A DNA stretch of 64,000 nt from Shimia sp. SK013 (GCF_001292625.1 NZ_LAJH01000021.1:1-64000), one strand, 5' to 3'; counted from the stretch's first letter, positions 53,832-63,306 are shown. A program made the numbers and translations. The notes: generated by a model from the sequence alone, not told the origin.

Positions 53832-54767
53832 ATGATACTGATTACTGAGGCTCAATCCGCAGCCATCATCACGCCTGAACTCGCTTTCGCGGCGATGCGA
53901 GAGGCCTTTATCGCCGCCGTCGCTCCAGGGGCCGCGAGTTTCCCGGTTGTGATCGCCCATGGCAGCGATCCGCAGAACCGCTTTACAATCAAGTCGGCCT
54001 CGGGGGCGGAATTGGCTGGGTTGAAGGTCGGTGCCTATTTCCCAACCAACGATGCACGTGGTCTGCCTCGGCATGCCTCGACCATCGTGCTGATTGACCA
54101 AACCACGGGACGTATCGGCGCTCTGGTAGAGGGTTCAATGGTTAACTGCTATCGCACCGCCGCAGCGAATGCTGTGGCCACAGATGCTCTTTCGCGTCCG
54201 AATTCCGAGGTCATGACGCTGCTTGGAACGGGCCACCAGGCCGCCTATGAGGCACAAGCCATCGCCCGCGTCCGAAAACTGTCCCATCTTCTGGTGGTCG
54301 GCAGAGATCCTGTCCGCACCGAAACTTTTGTCAAAAAGCTGCGCAGCTCCGGCTTGCCGGCAGAGGTCGCTGCGGCGGAACCCGCTGTCCGTGCTGCTGA
54401 TATTATCGTGACGGCGACGACGGCCACCGCGCCTCTTTTTGAGGCCGCTTGGGTCCAGCCGGGAACGCATATTTCCTCTATGGGATCCGACAGCTTAGGC
54501 AAACAGGAACTACCTGCCGAAATCTTTCAACACGCCAACCTTGTTTGCGATTTGCCGGAGCAGTCAATGCGCATCGGGGAATTCCAGCACGCTGGCCACG
54601 AGGCATCCCCGACTGCAATTGGCGCGGTTCTCACCGGAGACGCACCAGGGCGAAAGGATGACGGAGAGATCACGATTTTCGACAGCTCGGGCATCTCTCT
54701 GCAGGATTTGCATATGGCAGAGGCGATCCTCGACCGGCACGAGGCAAACAGCGCAGCAGAAAGTTAG
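53832..54767 (+). CDS. Ornithine cyclodeaminase/mu-crystallin family reductase (iminosuccinate reductase-like)
   Basis: A 311-residue enzyme with the family blocks FTIKSASGAELAGLKVGAYFP, GALVEGSMVNCYRTAAANAVATDAL and LGTGHQAAYEAQAI (NAD-binding), and HISSMGSD. Members deaminate ornithine, reduce imines, or act as alanine or iminosuccinate dehydrogenases. Position directly after a BhcC-like aldolase suggests an iminosuccinate reductase (BhcD) or a related imine reductase. AAGGAAA precedes the ATG. Ten bases separate it from the aldolase. Confidence 0.83.
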   Translation: MILITEAQSAAIITPELAFAAMREAFIAAVAPGAASFPVVIAHGSDPQNRFTIKSASGAELAGLKVGAYFPTNDARGLPRHASTIVLIDQTTGRIGALVEGSMVNCYRTAAANAVATDALSRPNSEVMTLLGTGHQAAYEAQAIARVRKLSHLLVVGRDPVRTETFVKKLRSSGLPAEVAAAEPAVRAADIIVTATTATAPLFEAAWVQPGTHISSMGSDSLGKQELPAEIFQHANLVCDLPEQSMRIGEFQHAGHEASPTAIGAVLTGDAPGRKDDGEITIFDSSGISLQDLHMAEAILDRHEANSAAES

Positions 54768-54959
54768 GGTGTTGGCTGCGCTATTCGCGTCTTTCGCCGT
54801 TTGGAAATGGGCATTGCCAGCTCTGGGTCAGGATCGCCATTATATTGACCCAGGCAACTGCTTGCGCACGTGGCCCTGACTTGGGGCGAAGTAAATGTGC
54901 AGCTAACGGCTTGGCAAGGCCCCTTTCCCCTGATCCCGCTTGCGTGTTAGGGCAAACCC

Positions 54960-57224
54960 ATGCGTATGCCTTCAAAAGAGGAAGTCCTTGAGTGGATTTC
55001 CGAGAACCCGACCCTCACCTCCAAACGTGACATCGCCAAAGCCTTTGGCATCAAAGGCGCTGCGCGCATTGATCTCAAGCGCGTGCTACGCGAGCTAGAG
55101 GCCGAAGGTCACCTGCAAAAACGCGAAAAAACCTACCGTGATCCGGACAAACTGCCGCCGGTGTCGGTTCTGCAAATCACCGGACCCAACGACGATGGCG
55201 ATCTTTTTGCCCGTCCACTGGAATGGCATGGTGACGGCGAGGCGCCGAACATCCTTGTCATTACCCGCGCCTCTGATCCGGCGTTGGGTCAAGGCGATCG
55301 CATTCTGGGCCGTCTGACCGAAATCCAGGACGAAGAGTACGCCTATGAAGGCCGCCTGATCCGTCGGATCGGCACCAACCCGCGTCGTGTGCTCGGCGTG
55401 TTTCGAAAAACCGCAGAGGGCGGTCGCATCCTGCCAATCGACAAGGGCGACGGCAAGGAGTGGCATGTCATATCCGAGCAGGTCAACGGCGCCAAAGACG
55501 GTGAGTTGGTCGAGGCTGAGCAATCCGGTCCCAAAGGACGCATGGGCCTGCCGCGCGCCAAGGTGGTTGCGCGTTTGGGTGATCCGTCGGCACCCAAGGC
55601 TGTGTCGCTGATTGCGATTCACCAACACGGCATTCCCGATCGCTTTCCTGACAAGGTAATTGCCGAGGCCGACGCCACAAAACCCGCCCCTCTGGGCAAG
55701 CGCGACGATTTGCGGGACATGCCGTTTGTGACAATCGATCCGGCTGATGCGCGCGATCATGACGATGCCTGTTGGGCACATGCCGATGACGATCCGAAAA
55801 ACGCGGATGGTCACGTGCTTTGGGTCGCAATTGCCGACGTTGGCCAATATGTGCGGCCAGACACGGCGCTGGACACCGAGGCCCGCAAGCGCGGCAACTC
55901 CAGCTATTTCCCGGACCGTGTTGTACCGATGCTGCCTGACCGGCTTTCCGGTGATCTCTGCTCGCTGCACGAGGGCGTGCCGCGTGCCGTGATTGCGCTG
56001 CGTGTCCAGATCGACAGCAAGGGTAAGAAGATCGGCCACCAGTTCTGTCGCGCCATGATCCGCTCGATTGCCTCGCTCAACTACGGAGAAGTGCAGCAAG
56101 CGCAGGACGGACATCCGAATGAGACCTGTGCCGGTCTGATGGATGATGTGATCACACCGCTATATGCGGCCTATGATGCGCTCACCAAGGCACGCAATGA
56201 ACGCCAACCGCTTGCGCTTGATCTGCCTGAGCGCAAGATCGAGCTGAATGACGCGGGCGAAGTCACGTCTGTCAATTTCCGGGACCGCTTTGATGCCCAC
56301 AAGCTGATCGAAGAGTTCATGGTGCTGGCCAATGTCTGCGCTGCTGAAACCCTGATTGCCAAGAAATCGTCGCTGCTGTTTCGGGTTCACGAAGAGCCCA
56401 GCCCCGAGAAATTAGATGCCCTGCGCGAAACCGCCCAAACCGCGGGTTATAATCTGGCCAAAGGGCAAGTGCTGCAAACCCGCCACCTCAATCAGCTTTT
56501 GGATGCAGCGGCCGGATCGGATGACGCCGAACTCATCAACATCTCCACGCTTCGGTCGATGACACAGGCCTACTACACGCCGCAGAACTTCGGTCACTTC
56601 GGCCTCGCGTTGCGCGCCTATGCGCATTTCACCTCGCCAATCCGCCGCTATGCCGACTTGATCGTGCACCGCGCGCTGATCACCGCGCACGGCTGGGGCG
56701 ACGATGGGCTGACCCCCGAGATGGCCGAGCGGATGGAAAACACCGGCACACATATTTCCGAAACCGAGCGTCGCTCGATGCTGGCGGAACGAGACACCAC
56801 GGATCGCTACCTTGCAGCCTATATGTCCGAGCGGATTGGCAACGAATTCACGGGGCGCATATCAGGCATTGCCCGATTTGGTGTCTTTGTGAAACTCGAC
56901 GAATCCGGCGCAGACGGTCTCATTCCGATGCGCGAACTCGGGCGCGAGTATTTCCACTATGATCAGGAAACCACCACGCTGATCGGCTCTGACACTGGTA
57001 TTGTTATCGGTCTAGGCCAGCGAGTCACCGCCCGATTGAAAGAGGCCGCGCCGGTCACTGGCGGCATCGCGCTCGAACTGATTTCGCTGGATGGCGAAAT
57101 CGTTAAACGCAAGGGTGGTGGATCGCGACGCGGCAAAAGCGGTGGACCTGCTCGTCGCAAAGCGACCAAAGCCAAGCGCAAGTCTGACAAGGTCAAACGC
57201 AAAGTGTCCCGCCGCCGGACCTGA
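54960..57224 (+). CDS. rnr: Ribonuclease R
   Basis: A 754-residue 3'-5' exoribonuclease for structured RNA. N-terminal winged-helix region (VLEWISENPTLTSKRDIAKAFGI), cold-shock domains, the RNB catalytic region with FVTIDPADARDHDDACW (metal-binding aspartates), and an S1 domain near residues 635-720 (GRISGIARFGVFVKLDE). The C-terminal 35 residues are very rich in Lys and Arg, as usual for RNase R. Start at the ATG at 54960. The stop codon lies inside an intrinsic hairpin. Confidence 0.95.
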   Translation: MRMPSKEEVLEWISENPTLTSKRDIAKAFGIKGAARIDLKRVLRELEAEGHLQKREKTYRDPDKLPPVSVLQITGPNDDGDLFARPLEWHGDGEAPNILVITRASDPALGQGDRILGRLTEIQDEEYAYEGRLIRRIGTNPRRVLGVFRKTAEGGRILPIDKGDGKEWHVISEQVNGAKDGELVEAEQSGPKGRMGLPRAKVVARLGDPSAPKAVSLIAIHQHGIPDRFPDKVIAEADATKPAPLGKRDDLRDMPFVTIDPADARDHDDACWAHADDDPKNADGHVLWVAIADVGQYVRPDTALDTEARKRGNSSYFPDRVVPMLPDRLSGDLCSLHEGVPRAVIALRVQIDSKGKKIGHQFCRAMIRSIASLNYGEVQQAQDGHPNETCAGLMDDVITPLYAAYDALTKARNERQPLALDLPERKIELNDAGEVTSVNFRDRFDAHKLIEEFMVLANVCAAETLIAKKSSLLFRVHEEPSPEKLDALRETAQTAGYNLAKGQVLQTRHLNQLLDAAAGSDDAELINISTLRSMTQAYYTPQNFGHFGLALRAYAHFTSPIRRYADLIVHRALITAHGWGDDGLTPEMAERMENTGTHISETERRSMLAERDTTDRYLAAYMSERIGNEFTGRISGIARFGVFVKLDESGADGLIPMRELGREYFHYDQETTTLIGSDTGIVIGLGQRVTARLKEAAPVTGGIALELISLDGEIVKRKGGGSRRGKSGGPARRKATKAKRKSDKVKRKVSRRRT

Positions 57225-57238
57225 CGACGGGACACTTT
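57201..57238 (+). terminator. Hairpin overlapping the rnr stop codon
   Basis: AAAGTGTCCCG (57201-57211) and CGGGACACTTT (57228-57238) are exact inverted eleven-base copies with a sixteen-base loop that contains the end of the coding region and the TGA. The stem's 3' side ends in TTT, so it probably acts as the rnr terminator and, being symmetric, also as one for the convergent GST gene. Confidence 0.65.
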
Positions 57239-57259
57239 CTGCCTTATTAGAGACTGTTA

Positions 57260-58000
57260 TTAGCTCGCCAAAGCCTGCTTTGGCGCAGCGCAGCCTGTCA
57301 TATTCCCACCTGGGTAAATCGCGGCTCGCACGCGGTTCACATAAGGTGCGAAAGTCTGAATGCTCTCAACAGCCGCGCGCAGATCGGTTTTGGCCGGAAG
57401 CCGCAAAATCATGTCCAGAACAGGGGCAATCGCCGCGTCTGCACCGGTTGGCATGTCGCCAAACAAGAAGGCTTTGTTGCCGAGTTTAGACTCTAACGTT
57501 GCCAAATCACGGCCTAAACGGCGTTTTCGATCTTCCGGCGAGAAGCGTGCAATGCCTTGCGATGTCAGACCTTCACGCACCGGCGCTTGCGCTTGGGTTG
57601 CAACCATTTCGCGGGCCTCAGGCGGCACCTGCGCAAAGAACTCTTCACGCATCACCGGCCAAACGCGGTCGTCCAGCCAGCGATCATGGACCATGCCAAG
57701 AGTCAGGTTGTGCTCCACCATGCTCACCAGAGCATGGGCCACGCCTTTTTCCTCCGCGCTCAGCGTCGGATAAAAATCCGCACCCTCCGAAGTCAAATGA
57801 TCTTCGATGTTGGAACTGTCGGGAATCAAACTGTCGCCCACACGCAAAACGGGCAGTTTTCCCAAAGGCTGCTCCGACACGTCGACGGAAATCTCGGGTT
57901 GCCAATCGGCGCCCGCCATTGCCAGCAGGCAAATGGCTTTCATGCAGAATGGTGAATGGCTGGGCAGGGCGTCATTGCCCGGGAACATAATCAGATGCAT
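57260..58000 (-). CDS. Glutathione S-transferase family protein
   Basis: A 246-residue protein with an N-terminal thioredoxin-like domain (HSPFCMKAICLLAMAGADWQPEISVDV and GKLPVLRVGDSLIPDSSNIEDHLTSEG) and an all-helical C-terminal domain (about residues 90-235). The SPFC pattern and C-terminal order recall the metaxin/failed-axon-connections-like branch. Substrate unknown. GCCAAGGAGTGC lies upstream of the ATG. It is divergent from a WYL regulator, which may control it. Confidence 0.85.
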   Translation of the reverse strand: MHLIMFPGNDALPSHSPFCMKAICLLAMAGADWQPEISVDVSEQPLGKLPVLRVGDSLIPDSSNIEDHLTSEGADFYPTLSAEEKGVAHALVSMVEHNLTLGMVHDRWLDDRVWPVMREEFFAQVPPEAREMVATQAQAPVREGLTSQGIARFSPEDRKRRLGRDLATLESKLGNKAFLFGDMPTGADAAIAPVLDMILRLPAKTDLRAAVESIQTFAPYVNRVRAAIYPGGNMTGCAAPKQALAS

Positions 58001-58083
58001 CTGTGCACTCCTTGTTAAATGATAGGAGTGGTCTACCGAAGCCTCTTGCCAGTTTCTGTCAGTATGACACAGTATCCATCATT

Positions 58084-58788
58084 ATGGCCCGCACCGATCG
58101 CCTCTTTCAGTTGATGCAAGCACTGCGTGACTTGTCCCCGCCCGCAACGGCGCTGGCTTTGGCGCAGGAAACCGGCGTATCGGAGCGCACCATTTACCGC
58201 GACATCGACACGCTGCGCGGCCTTGGCGCCGTGATTGATGGCGAAGCCGGCTTTGGCTTCACCCTGATTGAGGACGCAACCTTGCCACCGCTCGGCTTTG
58301 TCCCCGAGGAAATCGAAGCGCTGGTTGTGGGCTTGACCGAGGTCACGCAAATCGGCGACCCGGCGCTGGCCAAGGCGGCAAGAACGGCTCTAACAAAGCT
58401 GAAATCGCGCCTTCCCGCGGCTCAGGCGCATCGTTTGAAACACGCGGTGCTAACCGCCAAACGCTTCTACAAGCCGCCCAAAATCAGCATCGATGCCAGC
58501 GCCCTTCGCCAGGCTGCTTGGGAGGAGCGCACCATTGCCGTCGATTACGCCGACGTCAAAGGCGCCCGCACCTTGCGCGAGCTTGATCCGCTGACGATCA
58601 CCTTTCTGGATGGCACCCACTGTTTGTTGGCTTACTGTCATCTGCGTCAGGATTATCGCGTGTTCCGCTTGGATCGTATGGTTGATTTCACCGTCACTGA
58701 CCGATCGTTCCGCCCCCGCCGCATTCCGATGTTGCGAGAGTTCAAACAACGGCTGGACGCCGAACCGCCCCGTCATACCCAGACCTGA
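58084..58788 (+). CDS. YafY-type HTH/WYL transcriptional regulator
   Basis: A 234-residue regulator: MARTDRLFQLMQALRDLSPP, then ALAQETGVSERTIYRDIDTLRGLGAVI for DNA binding, and a C-terminal WYL domain (RTIAVDYADVKGARTLRELDPLTITFLDGTHCLLAYC). Start at the ATG at 58084; the frame runs 81 bases upstream. It shares an 83-base gap with the divergent GST gene and resembles the WYL regulator at 16.5 kb in layout but not closely in sequence. Confidence 0.87.
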   Translation: MARTDRLFQLMQALRDLSPPATALALAQETGVSERTIYRDIDTLRGLGAVIDGEAGFGFTLIEDATLPPLGFVPEEIEALVVGLTEVTQIGDPALAKAARTALTKLKSRLPAAQAHRLKHAVLTAKRFYKPPKISIDASALRQAAWEERTIAVDYADVKGARTLRELDPLTITFLDGTHCLLAYCHLRQDYRVFRLDRMVDFTVTDRSFRPRRIPMLREFKQRLDAEPPRHTQT

Positions 58789-58877
58789 TCGGCAAATCCC
58801 CGCGCACATCTTTTGCGGGCTTTGTCAGAATCGCGACCCGCGTTACCATTTGGGCAAAACGAGCAGGGAAACAGGCC

Positions 58878-60215
58878 ATGCGAGCAGCACTTCTGGCACT
58901 GACATTAACCGCAACCACAGCAGTGGCCGAAGCCCCGATATCTTCGCCGCGTCCTGTGATGCGTCCCGAGCTGACCGTGACCAACGTGACGCCAACGGTT
59001 GCCGTGATCGCATCTGCGGGTTCTCTGGCGTCCAAACGCCCGGTCCTGCGTCCCGACGCTGCCGCGTTTGCGCCCGTTCCGGCAAAGGCTGCCACCACGG
59101 CTGGCCTACAGGACTGGATCTCGACCTATCGCGCTCGTGCGTTCAGCGCGGGTATTTCTGGCAGCACCTTTGACCGCGCTTTTGCCAACGTGCGCTATAA
59201 CAGTGACGTCATCAAACGCGATCGCAATCAATCCGAATTTACCAAAACGATCTGGGACTATCTCGACAGCGCCGCCAGCGACCTGCGTGTCAAAAACGGC
59301 AAGGCGGCCTTGGCAAAACACAAAACCAAACTCTCCCAGATCGAACGCAAATACGGCGTCGACAAAGAGGTCGTCGTGGCGATTTGGGGGCTGGAGAGCG
59401 CCTATGGCACCTTTCGTGGCAGCACACCCATCATCGGCGCGCTCGCCACGTTGGCCTATGACGGGCGGCGCGGTGCGTTCTTTGAAGAGCAACTGACCGC
59501 CGCGCTCAAGATCCTGCAGAACGGCGACGTTCGCGTGGCCAGCATGACTGGAAGTTGGGCGGGCGCGATGGGTCACACCCAATTCATGCCGACCTCATTT
59601 CTGTCGTATGCCGTGGATTTCACCGGCGACGGCAAACGCGACATCTGGTCGGACGATCCAACCGACGCGCTGGCGTCGACAGCCGCTTATCTCAAGAATT
59701 CCGGTTGGATCAAAGGCCAGCCTTGGGGCGTCGAAGTGCGCATTCCCGACGGGTTCGACTATACACTGGCCAACCGCGAAACCTTGAAAATGCCAAGCGA
59801 GTGGGCGCGCATCGGCATCCGCGATATGGCGGGTCGCAAGGTGCCCAACCATGGCAACGCGTCAATTCTGTTGCCCGCCGGTGCGCAGGGCGCGGCCTTC
59901 ATGATCTTCAAGAATTTCGATGCCATCGAAACCTACAACACAGCCGATGCCTATGTGATTGGTGTCGGCCACCTGAGCGATCGCATCGGGGGCGCATCCA
60001 AGATCCAAAGCGCTTGGCCGCGTGGCGACCGCGCCTTGACCTATGATGAGCGAATTGAGCTGCAGGAGCGTCTGACCAAAGCCGGTTTTGATACCCAAAA
60101 GATCGACGCCAAGATCGGGCCTCTGACAATCAATGCGGTGCGCGATTATCAATTGGCCCGCGGTATGACTCCGGACGGCTATGCCTCATTGCGTCTGTTA
60201 CAGACTTTGCGGTGA
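58878..60215 (+). CDS. MltB-type lytic murein transglycosylase
   Basis: A 445-residue periplasmic enzyme that cleaves peptidoglycan glycan strands. Signal peptide at residues 1-18; a Pro/Ala-rich linker; an SLT_2 domain with the catalytic Glu in AIWGLESAYGTFRG, plus GSWAGAMGHTQFMPTSFL and WSDDPTDALASTAAYL; a C-terminal peptidoglycan-binding domain (about 375-445, LTKAGFDTQKIDAKIGPLTINAVRDYQ). No lipobox was seen, so it is probably soluble. It is convergent with an L,D-transpeptidase gene, ending next to it. Confidence 0.92.
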   Translation: MRAALLALTLTATTAVAEAPISSPRPVMRPELTVTNVTPTVAVIASAGSLASKRPVLRPDAAAFAPVPAKAATTAGLQDWISTYRARAFSAGISGSTFDRAFANVRYNSDVIKRDRNQSEFTKTIWDYLDSAASDLRVKNGKAALAKHKTKLSQIERKYGVDKEVVVAIWGLESAYGTFRGSTPIIGALATLAYDGRRGAFFEEQLTAALKILQNGDVRVASMTGSWAGAMGHTQFMPTSFLSYAVDFTGDGKRDIWSDDPTDALASTAAYLKNSGWIKGQPWGVEVRIPDGFDYTLANRETLKMPSEWARIGIRDMAGRKVPNHGNASILLPAGAQGAAFMIFKNFDAIETYNTADAYVIGVGHLSDRIGGASKIQSAWPRGDRALTYDERIELQERLTKAGFDTQKIDAKIGPLTINAVRDYQLARGMTPDGYASLRLLQTLR

Positions 60216-60797
60216 TCAGAAGACGGTGACCTTCGTGCCAATCGGCAGCACGGTGTAAAGGTGTTCCACATGCGGGTTGTACATCCGGATGCAGCCGTTT
60301 GACGACGGCGTCCCGATAGAGCCCGGAACATTGGTGCCGTGAATGCGGAACAGCGTGTCTTTGCCATTCTGGTACAAATACAGCGCACGGCTTCCGAGCG
60401 GATTGTTCGGGCCACCTGGCATGCCGTCTTCCCAACGGGCGTAGCCGGGATTGCGTTCAATCATCTCTTGGGTCGGGGTCCAGTTCGGCCATTCCACCTT
60501 GCGGTCGATGCTGGCATCCCCGCGAAAGTTCAGCCCCTCTTTGCCGACCGCCACGCCATACCGGATGGCGGTGCGCTCATCCTGCATGTGATAAAGATAG
60601 AAGGCTTGCAAAGTGACCACGATTTGGCCGGGCTCAAACTTGTGCTTGCGGGCAATCTTCACTTCACGTGGTTTCAGATGATCCATCAGCGTAAACGGGT
60701 CACCAGTCGCTGCGCGAAGAATGTTTGGCGCTGTCAGGGAGGCGCCGGTTGCGGCAGCCGTGCTCAAAAAGGTCCGTCGGTTAATCGATCGGGGCAT
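60216..60797 (-). CDS. L,D-transpeptidase (YkuD family), Tat-exported
   Basis: A 193-residue protein with a twin-arginine signal (NRRTFLSTAAATGASLTAP). The YkuD catalytic block is RIHGTNVPGSIGTPSSNGCIRM, with the nucleophilic Cys in SNGC and His in IHGT. Such enzymes make 3-3 peptidoglycan crosslinks or attach lipoprotein to the wall. The ATG at 60797 was chosen because it gives the Tat signal; a longer frame to 60896 does not. It meets the transglycosylase gene end to end. Confidence 0.9.
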   Translation of the reverse strand: MPRSINRRTFLSTAAATGASLTAPNILRAATGDPFTLMDHLKPREVKIARKHKFEPGQIVVTLQAFYLYHMQDERTAIRYGVAVGKEGLNFRGDASIDRKVEWPNWTPTQEMIERNPGYARWEDGMPGGPNNPLGSRALYLYQNGKDTLFRIHGTNVPGSIGTPSSNGCIRMYNPHVEHLYTVLPIGTKVTVF

Positions 60798-60977
60798 CAC
60801 TCGTCTCCTACTACACGGAGCAAGACTGCCATGACTTGACCTTTCGGGCAAAAAATTTGGGCGCAGGAGGCTCTCCATGCGCCCAAATTCATTCATTTGT
60901 GACCGCCAAGCCGCAATTCAGAACGGCACCGTCGCGATACCGACGGGATACCGATGCAATGCAGACAGGGGATTTGG

Positions 60978-62366
60978 CTACTTATAGAGCCCCTCAGATT
61001 TTAACTGATCAAACGTCTGATCCAGCGCTTTGGTCGCCCGCGCAATCAGCATGTCGATCTCTTCGTGTTTGATCACCAACGGCGGCGAGATGACCATCCG
61101 GTCGCCCACATGCCGCATCACCAGCCCATTGGCAAAGCAATGCTCGCGGCATTTGTATCCAACAGTGCCCTTCTCGGCAGCAAACGGCGCGCGGCTTTCT
61201 TTGTTGGGTGTCAACGCGATGGAGCCCATCATGCCGACGATCTTGGCTTCGCCAACCAAGGGATGGTCGGCCAGCGCCTCCCACTTTTTCTTGAGATACG
61301 GCGCCGTTACGTCGCGCACGGTCTCAACAATCTTTTCTTCTTCCATGATCCGCAGATTTTCCAACGCGACTGCGGAACACACTGGATGGCCGGAGTATGT
61401 ATAGCCGTGGTTGAATTCTGTGGCGTTCACAACCTTGGTAATATCATCGGACACAATCGATCCGCCAATCGGCGCGTAACCCGAGCTAAGTCCTTTGGCT
61501 ATCGTCATAATATCGGGTCGAATGCCGACGGTTTCCGAGCCGAACCAGTTGCCGGTACGACCAAACCCGCAGATCACCTCATCGGCAATCAACAGGATGC
61601 CGTATTTGTCACAGATTCGCTGGATCTCCGGCCAATAGGTGGATGGCGGGATGATAACACCGCCAGCGCCCTGAATGGGTTCACCGATAAAGGCGGCGAT
61701 GCGCCCTTCGCCGTAGAACTCAATGGTTTCTTCCAGTTCCCGCGCCCGCATCAAGCCGAATTCTTCGGGGCTCATGTCGCCGCCTTCGGACCACCAATCG
61801 GGCTGACCAATATGGTGTTTGTCCGGCAAAGGCAGGCCGCCCTGTTGGTGCATGGGAACCATGCCACCAAGGCTGGCGCCACCAAGCGTCGAGCCGTGAT
61901 AGGCATTTTGACGCGAGATGATGATCGATTTCTCCGGCTTGCCCATCGCAGACCAGTAATGGCGCACAAGACGAATGTTGGTGTCGTTGGCCTCGGACCC
62001 GGATCCGGCATAAAATATCGAGTTCAGATTGGGTGGCGCGAGCTGCGCAAGCTTGGCTGACAGCGCGATGACCGGCACGTGTGTCGTCATGAAAAACGTA
62101 TTGTAATAAGGCAGTTCGCGCATCTGGCGCGCCGCCGCATCTGCCAGCTCGTCGCGGCCATATCCGATGTTTACGCACCACAGACCAGCCATACCATCCA
62201 GGATTTCGTGACCTTCACTGTCGGTCAGGGTGACGCCATTTGCGCGGGTGATAACCCGCGCACCGCGTTCTGCCAGCTCGTCCTGCGTGGTGAACGGGTG
62301 CATGTGGTGCGCCGCATCCAGAGCTTGAAGTTCTTCGGTCGGCATGTGGTTCGTGATCACGCTCAT
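60978..62366 (-). CDS. Class III aminotransferase, putrescine-pyruvate type (SpuC-like)
   Basis: A 462-residue PLP enzyme. Lys291 in TIAKGLSSGYAPIG is the PLP lysine; YAGSGSEANDTNIRL and YHGSTLGGASLGG bind the cofactor phosphate; FNHGYTYSGHPV follows. The closest functional group is SpuC and related putrescine/omega-amino acid:pyruvate aminotransferases. AGGTGAG precedes the ATG at 62366. The neighbouring GntR regulator and polyamine binding protein support a polyamine role. Confidence 0.87.
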   Translation of the reverse strand: MSVITNHMPTEELQALDAAHHMHPFTTQDELAERGARVITRANGVTLTDSEGHEILDGMAGLWCVNIGYGRDELADAAARQMRELPYYNTFFMTTHVPVIALSAKLAQLAPPNLNSIFYAGSGSEANDTNIRLVRHYWSAMGKPEKSIIISRQNAYHGSTLGGASLGGMVPMHQQGGLPLPDKHHIGQPDWWSEGGDMSPEEFGLMRARELEETIEFYGEGRIAAFIGEPIQGAGGVIIPPSTYWPEIQRICDKYGILLIADEVICGFGRTGNWFGSETVGIRPDIMTIAKGLSSGYAPIGGSIVSDDITKVVNATEFNHGYTYSGHPVCSAVALENLRIMEEEKIVETVRDVTAPYLKKKWEALADHPLVGEAKIVGMMGSIALTPNKESRAPFAAEKGTVGYKCREHCFANGLVMRHVGDRMVISPPLVIKHEEIDMLIARATKALDQTFDQLKSEGLYK

Positions 62367-62429
62367 CGGCTTTCTCACCTTTGAAAAATTGCACGTAGAG
62401 CCTCGCGGCTCCGGATTTCAATCAGAATA

Positions 62430-62440
62430 TGATCAAATTA
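62430..62440 (+). promoter_or_regulatory. Candidate operator TGATCAAATTA upstream of aminotransferase
   Basis: TGATCAAATTA at 62430-62440, in the 77 bases between the aminotransferase start and the GntR gene end. The same eleven bases occur at 63245-63255 ahead of the binding-protein gene. A site shared by the two target promoters around a regulator gene is the pattern expected of its operator. Confidence 0.45.
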
Positions 62441-62443
62441 TTT

Positions 62444-63178
62444 TTAGTCAATCGCCTCTCTAAAACCCTCGGCATCTTTCAGGGCTTGCAGCAATTGCTC
62501 CATACCCTGAACCACGTCCAGCCGGATGGCTTCCGCGGCGGTTTTGCTGTCCGCGTCACGCAGCGCTTGAATGGCCGTCTTGTGATTGTCAGGCAGGTTT
62601 TGTGTACCCATGCGGCCGCAGACCACCCGCATCGCCGGACCAAATCGCAGCCAAACACCGCCCGCCACATCTGCGAGTATCGGCGCGTCCGCAATGTCGT
62701 TCAGCTTCATGTGGAACGCGTGATTCTGGCGCAAGTAAGCGACGACGTCGCCGCGCGTGATGGCGTCATCAAGTGCCGAATCAATTCGGTCCAACGCCGC
62801 GATGTCGGCCTTTGTCGCCTTTTCTGCCGCGCGCGCAGCCAGTTGAGGTTCAAGGGTTTCTCGCAGAAAAATCAGTTCCTCAATTGCGTCTGGCGTGGGC
62901 ATTGGCACCAACACCCGGCGGTTGCCGCGAAACTCAAGTGCACCTTCACTGGTGAGCCGCCTTATGGCCTCGCGGATGGGGGTCATGCCTGCGCCGGTGC
63001 GTTCAATAAGCCCCTGAATCGTAACAGGCTCTCCCGGCGCCAGCTCCCCAAACAACACCGCCTCGCGCAGCCTTTGATAGACCACCTGATGTGTCGGCAA
63101 GCGTGTTGGTTTTTCTGTGTTTGGTTGTCCTGAGCCGTCTTGAGGCAGGGTGCCTTGCATTTGTGCGTCCTGTTCCAT
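62444..63178 (-). CDS. GntR-family (FCD) regulator of the polyamine module
   Basis: A 244-residue regulator. HTH region YQRLREAVLFGELAPGEPVTIQGLIERTGAGMTPIREAIRRLTSEGALEFRGNRRVLV (about residues 30-90), then an FCD domain (about 95-225) with NHAFHMKLNDIAD for metal or ligand binding. An ATG at 63178 or 63160 is the likely start; the frame runs to 63220. It lies between the aminotransferase and the divergent binding-protein gene. Confidence 0.87.
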   Translation of the reverse strand: MEQDAQMQGTLPQDGSGQPNTEKPTRLPTHQVVYQRLREAVLFGELAPGEPVTIQGLIERTGAGMTPIREAIRRLTSEGALEFRGNRRVLVPMPTPDAIEELIFLRETLEPQLAARAAEKATKADIAALDRIDSALDDAITRGDVVAYLRQNHAFHMKLNDIADAPILADVAGGVWLRFGPAMRVVCGRMGTQNLPDNHKTAIQALRDADSKTAAEAIRLDVVQGMEQLLQALKDAEGFREAID

Positions 63179-63204
63179 TTTGAAAAAGATAAATCCAAAA
63201 ACCA

Positions 63205-63255
63205 TGATCAATATGCACATCTATGTTGCCATATCAAAAAAACTTGATCAAATTA
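63205..63255 (+). promoter_or_regulatory. Candidate operator pair upstream of polyamine-binding protein
   Basis: TGATCAA at 63205-63211 and TGATCAAATTA at 63245-63255 lie between the divergent regulator and binding-protein starts; the second is extended by T to TTGATCAA, a perfect palindrome (63244-63251). The two sites are 40 bases apart, about four helical turns. Confidence 0.45.
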
Positions 63256-63306
63256 ATCTTGCACAACACAACCGGGGCTCGGACCTCGGACCAACGGGAG
63301 ACCACC

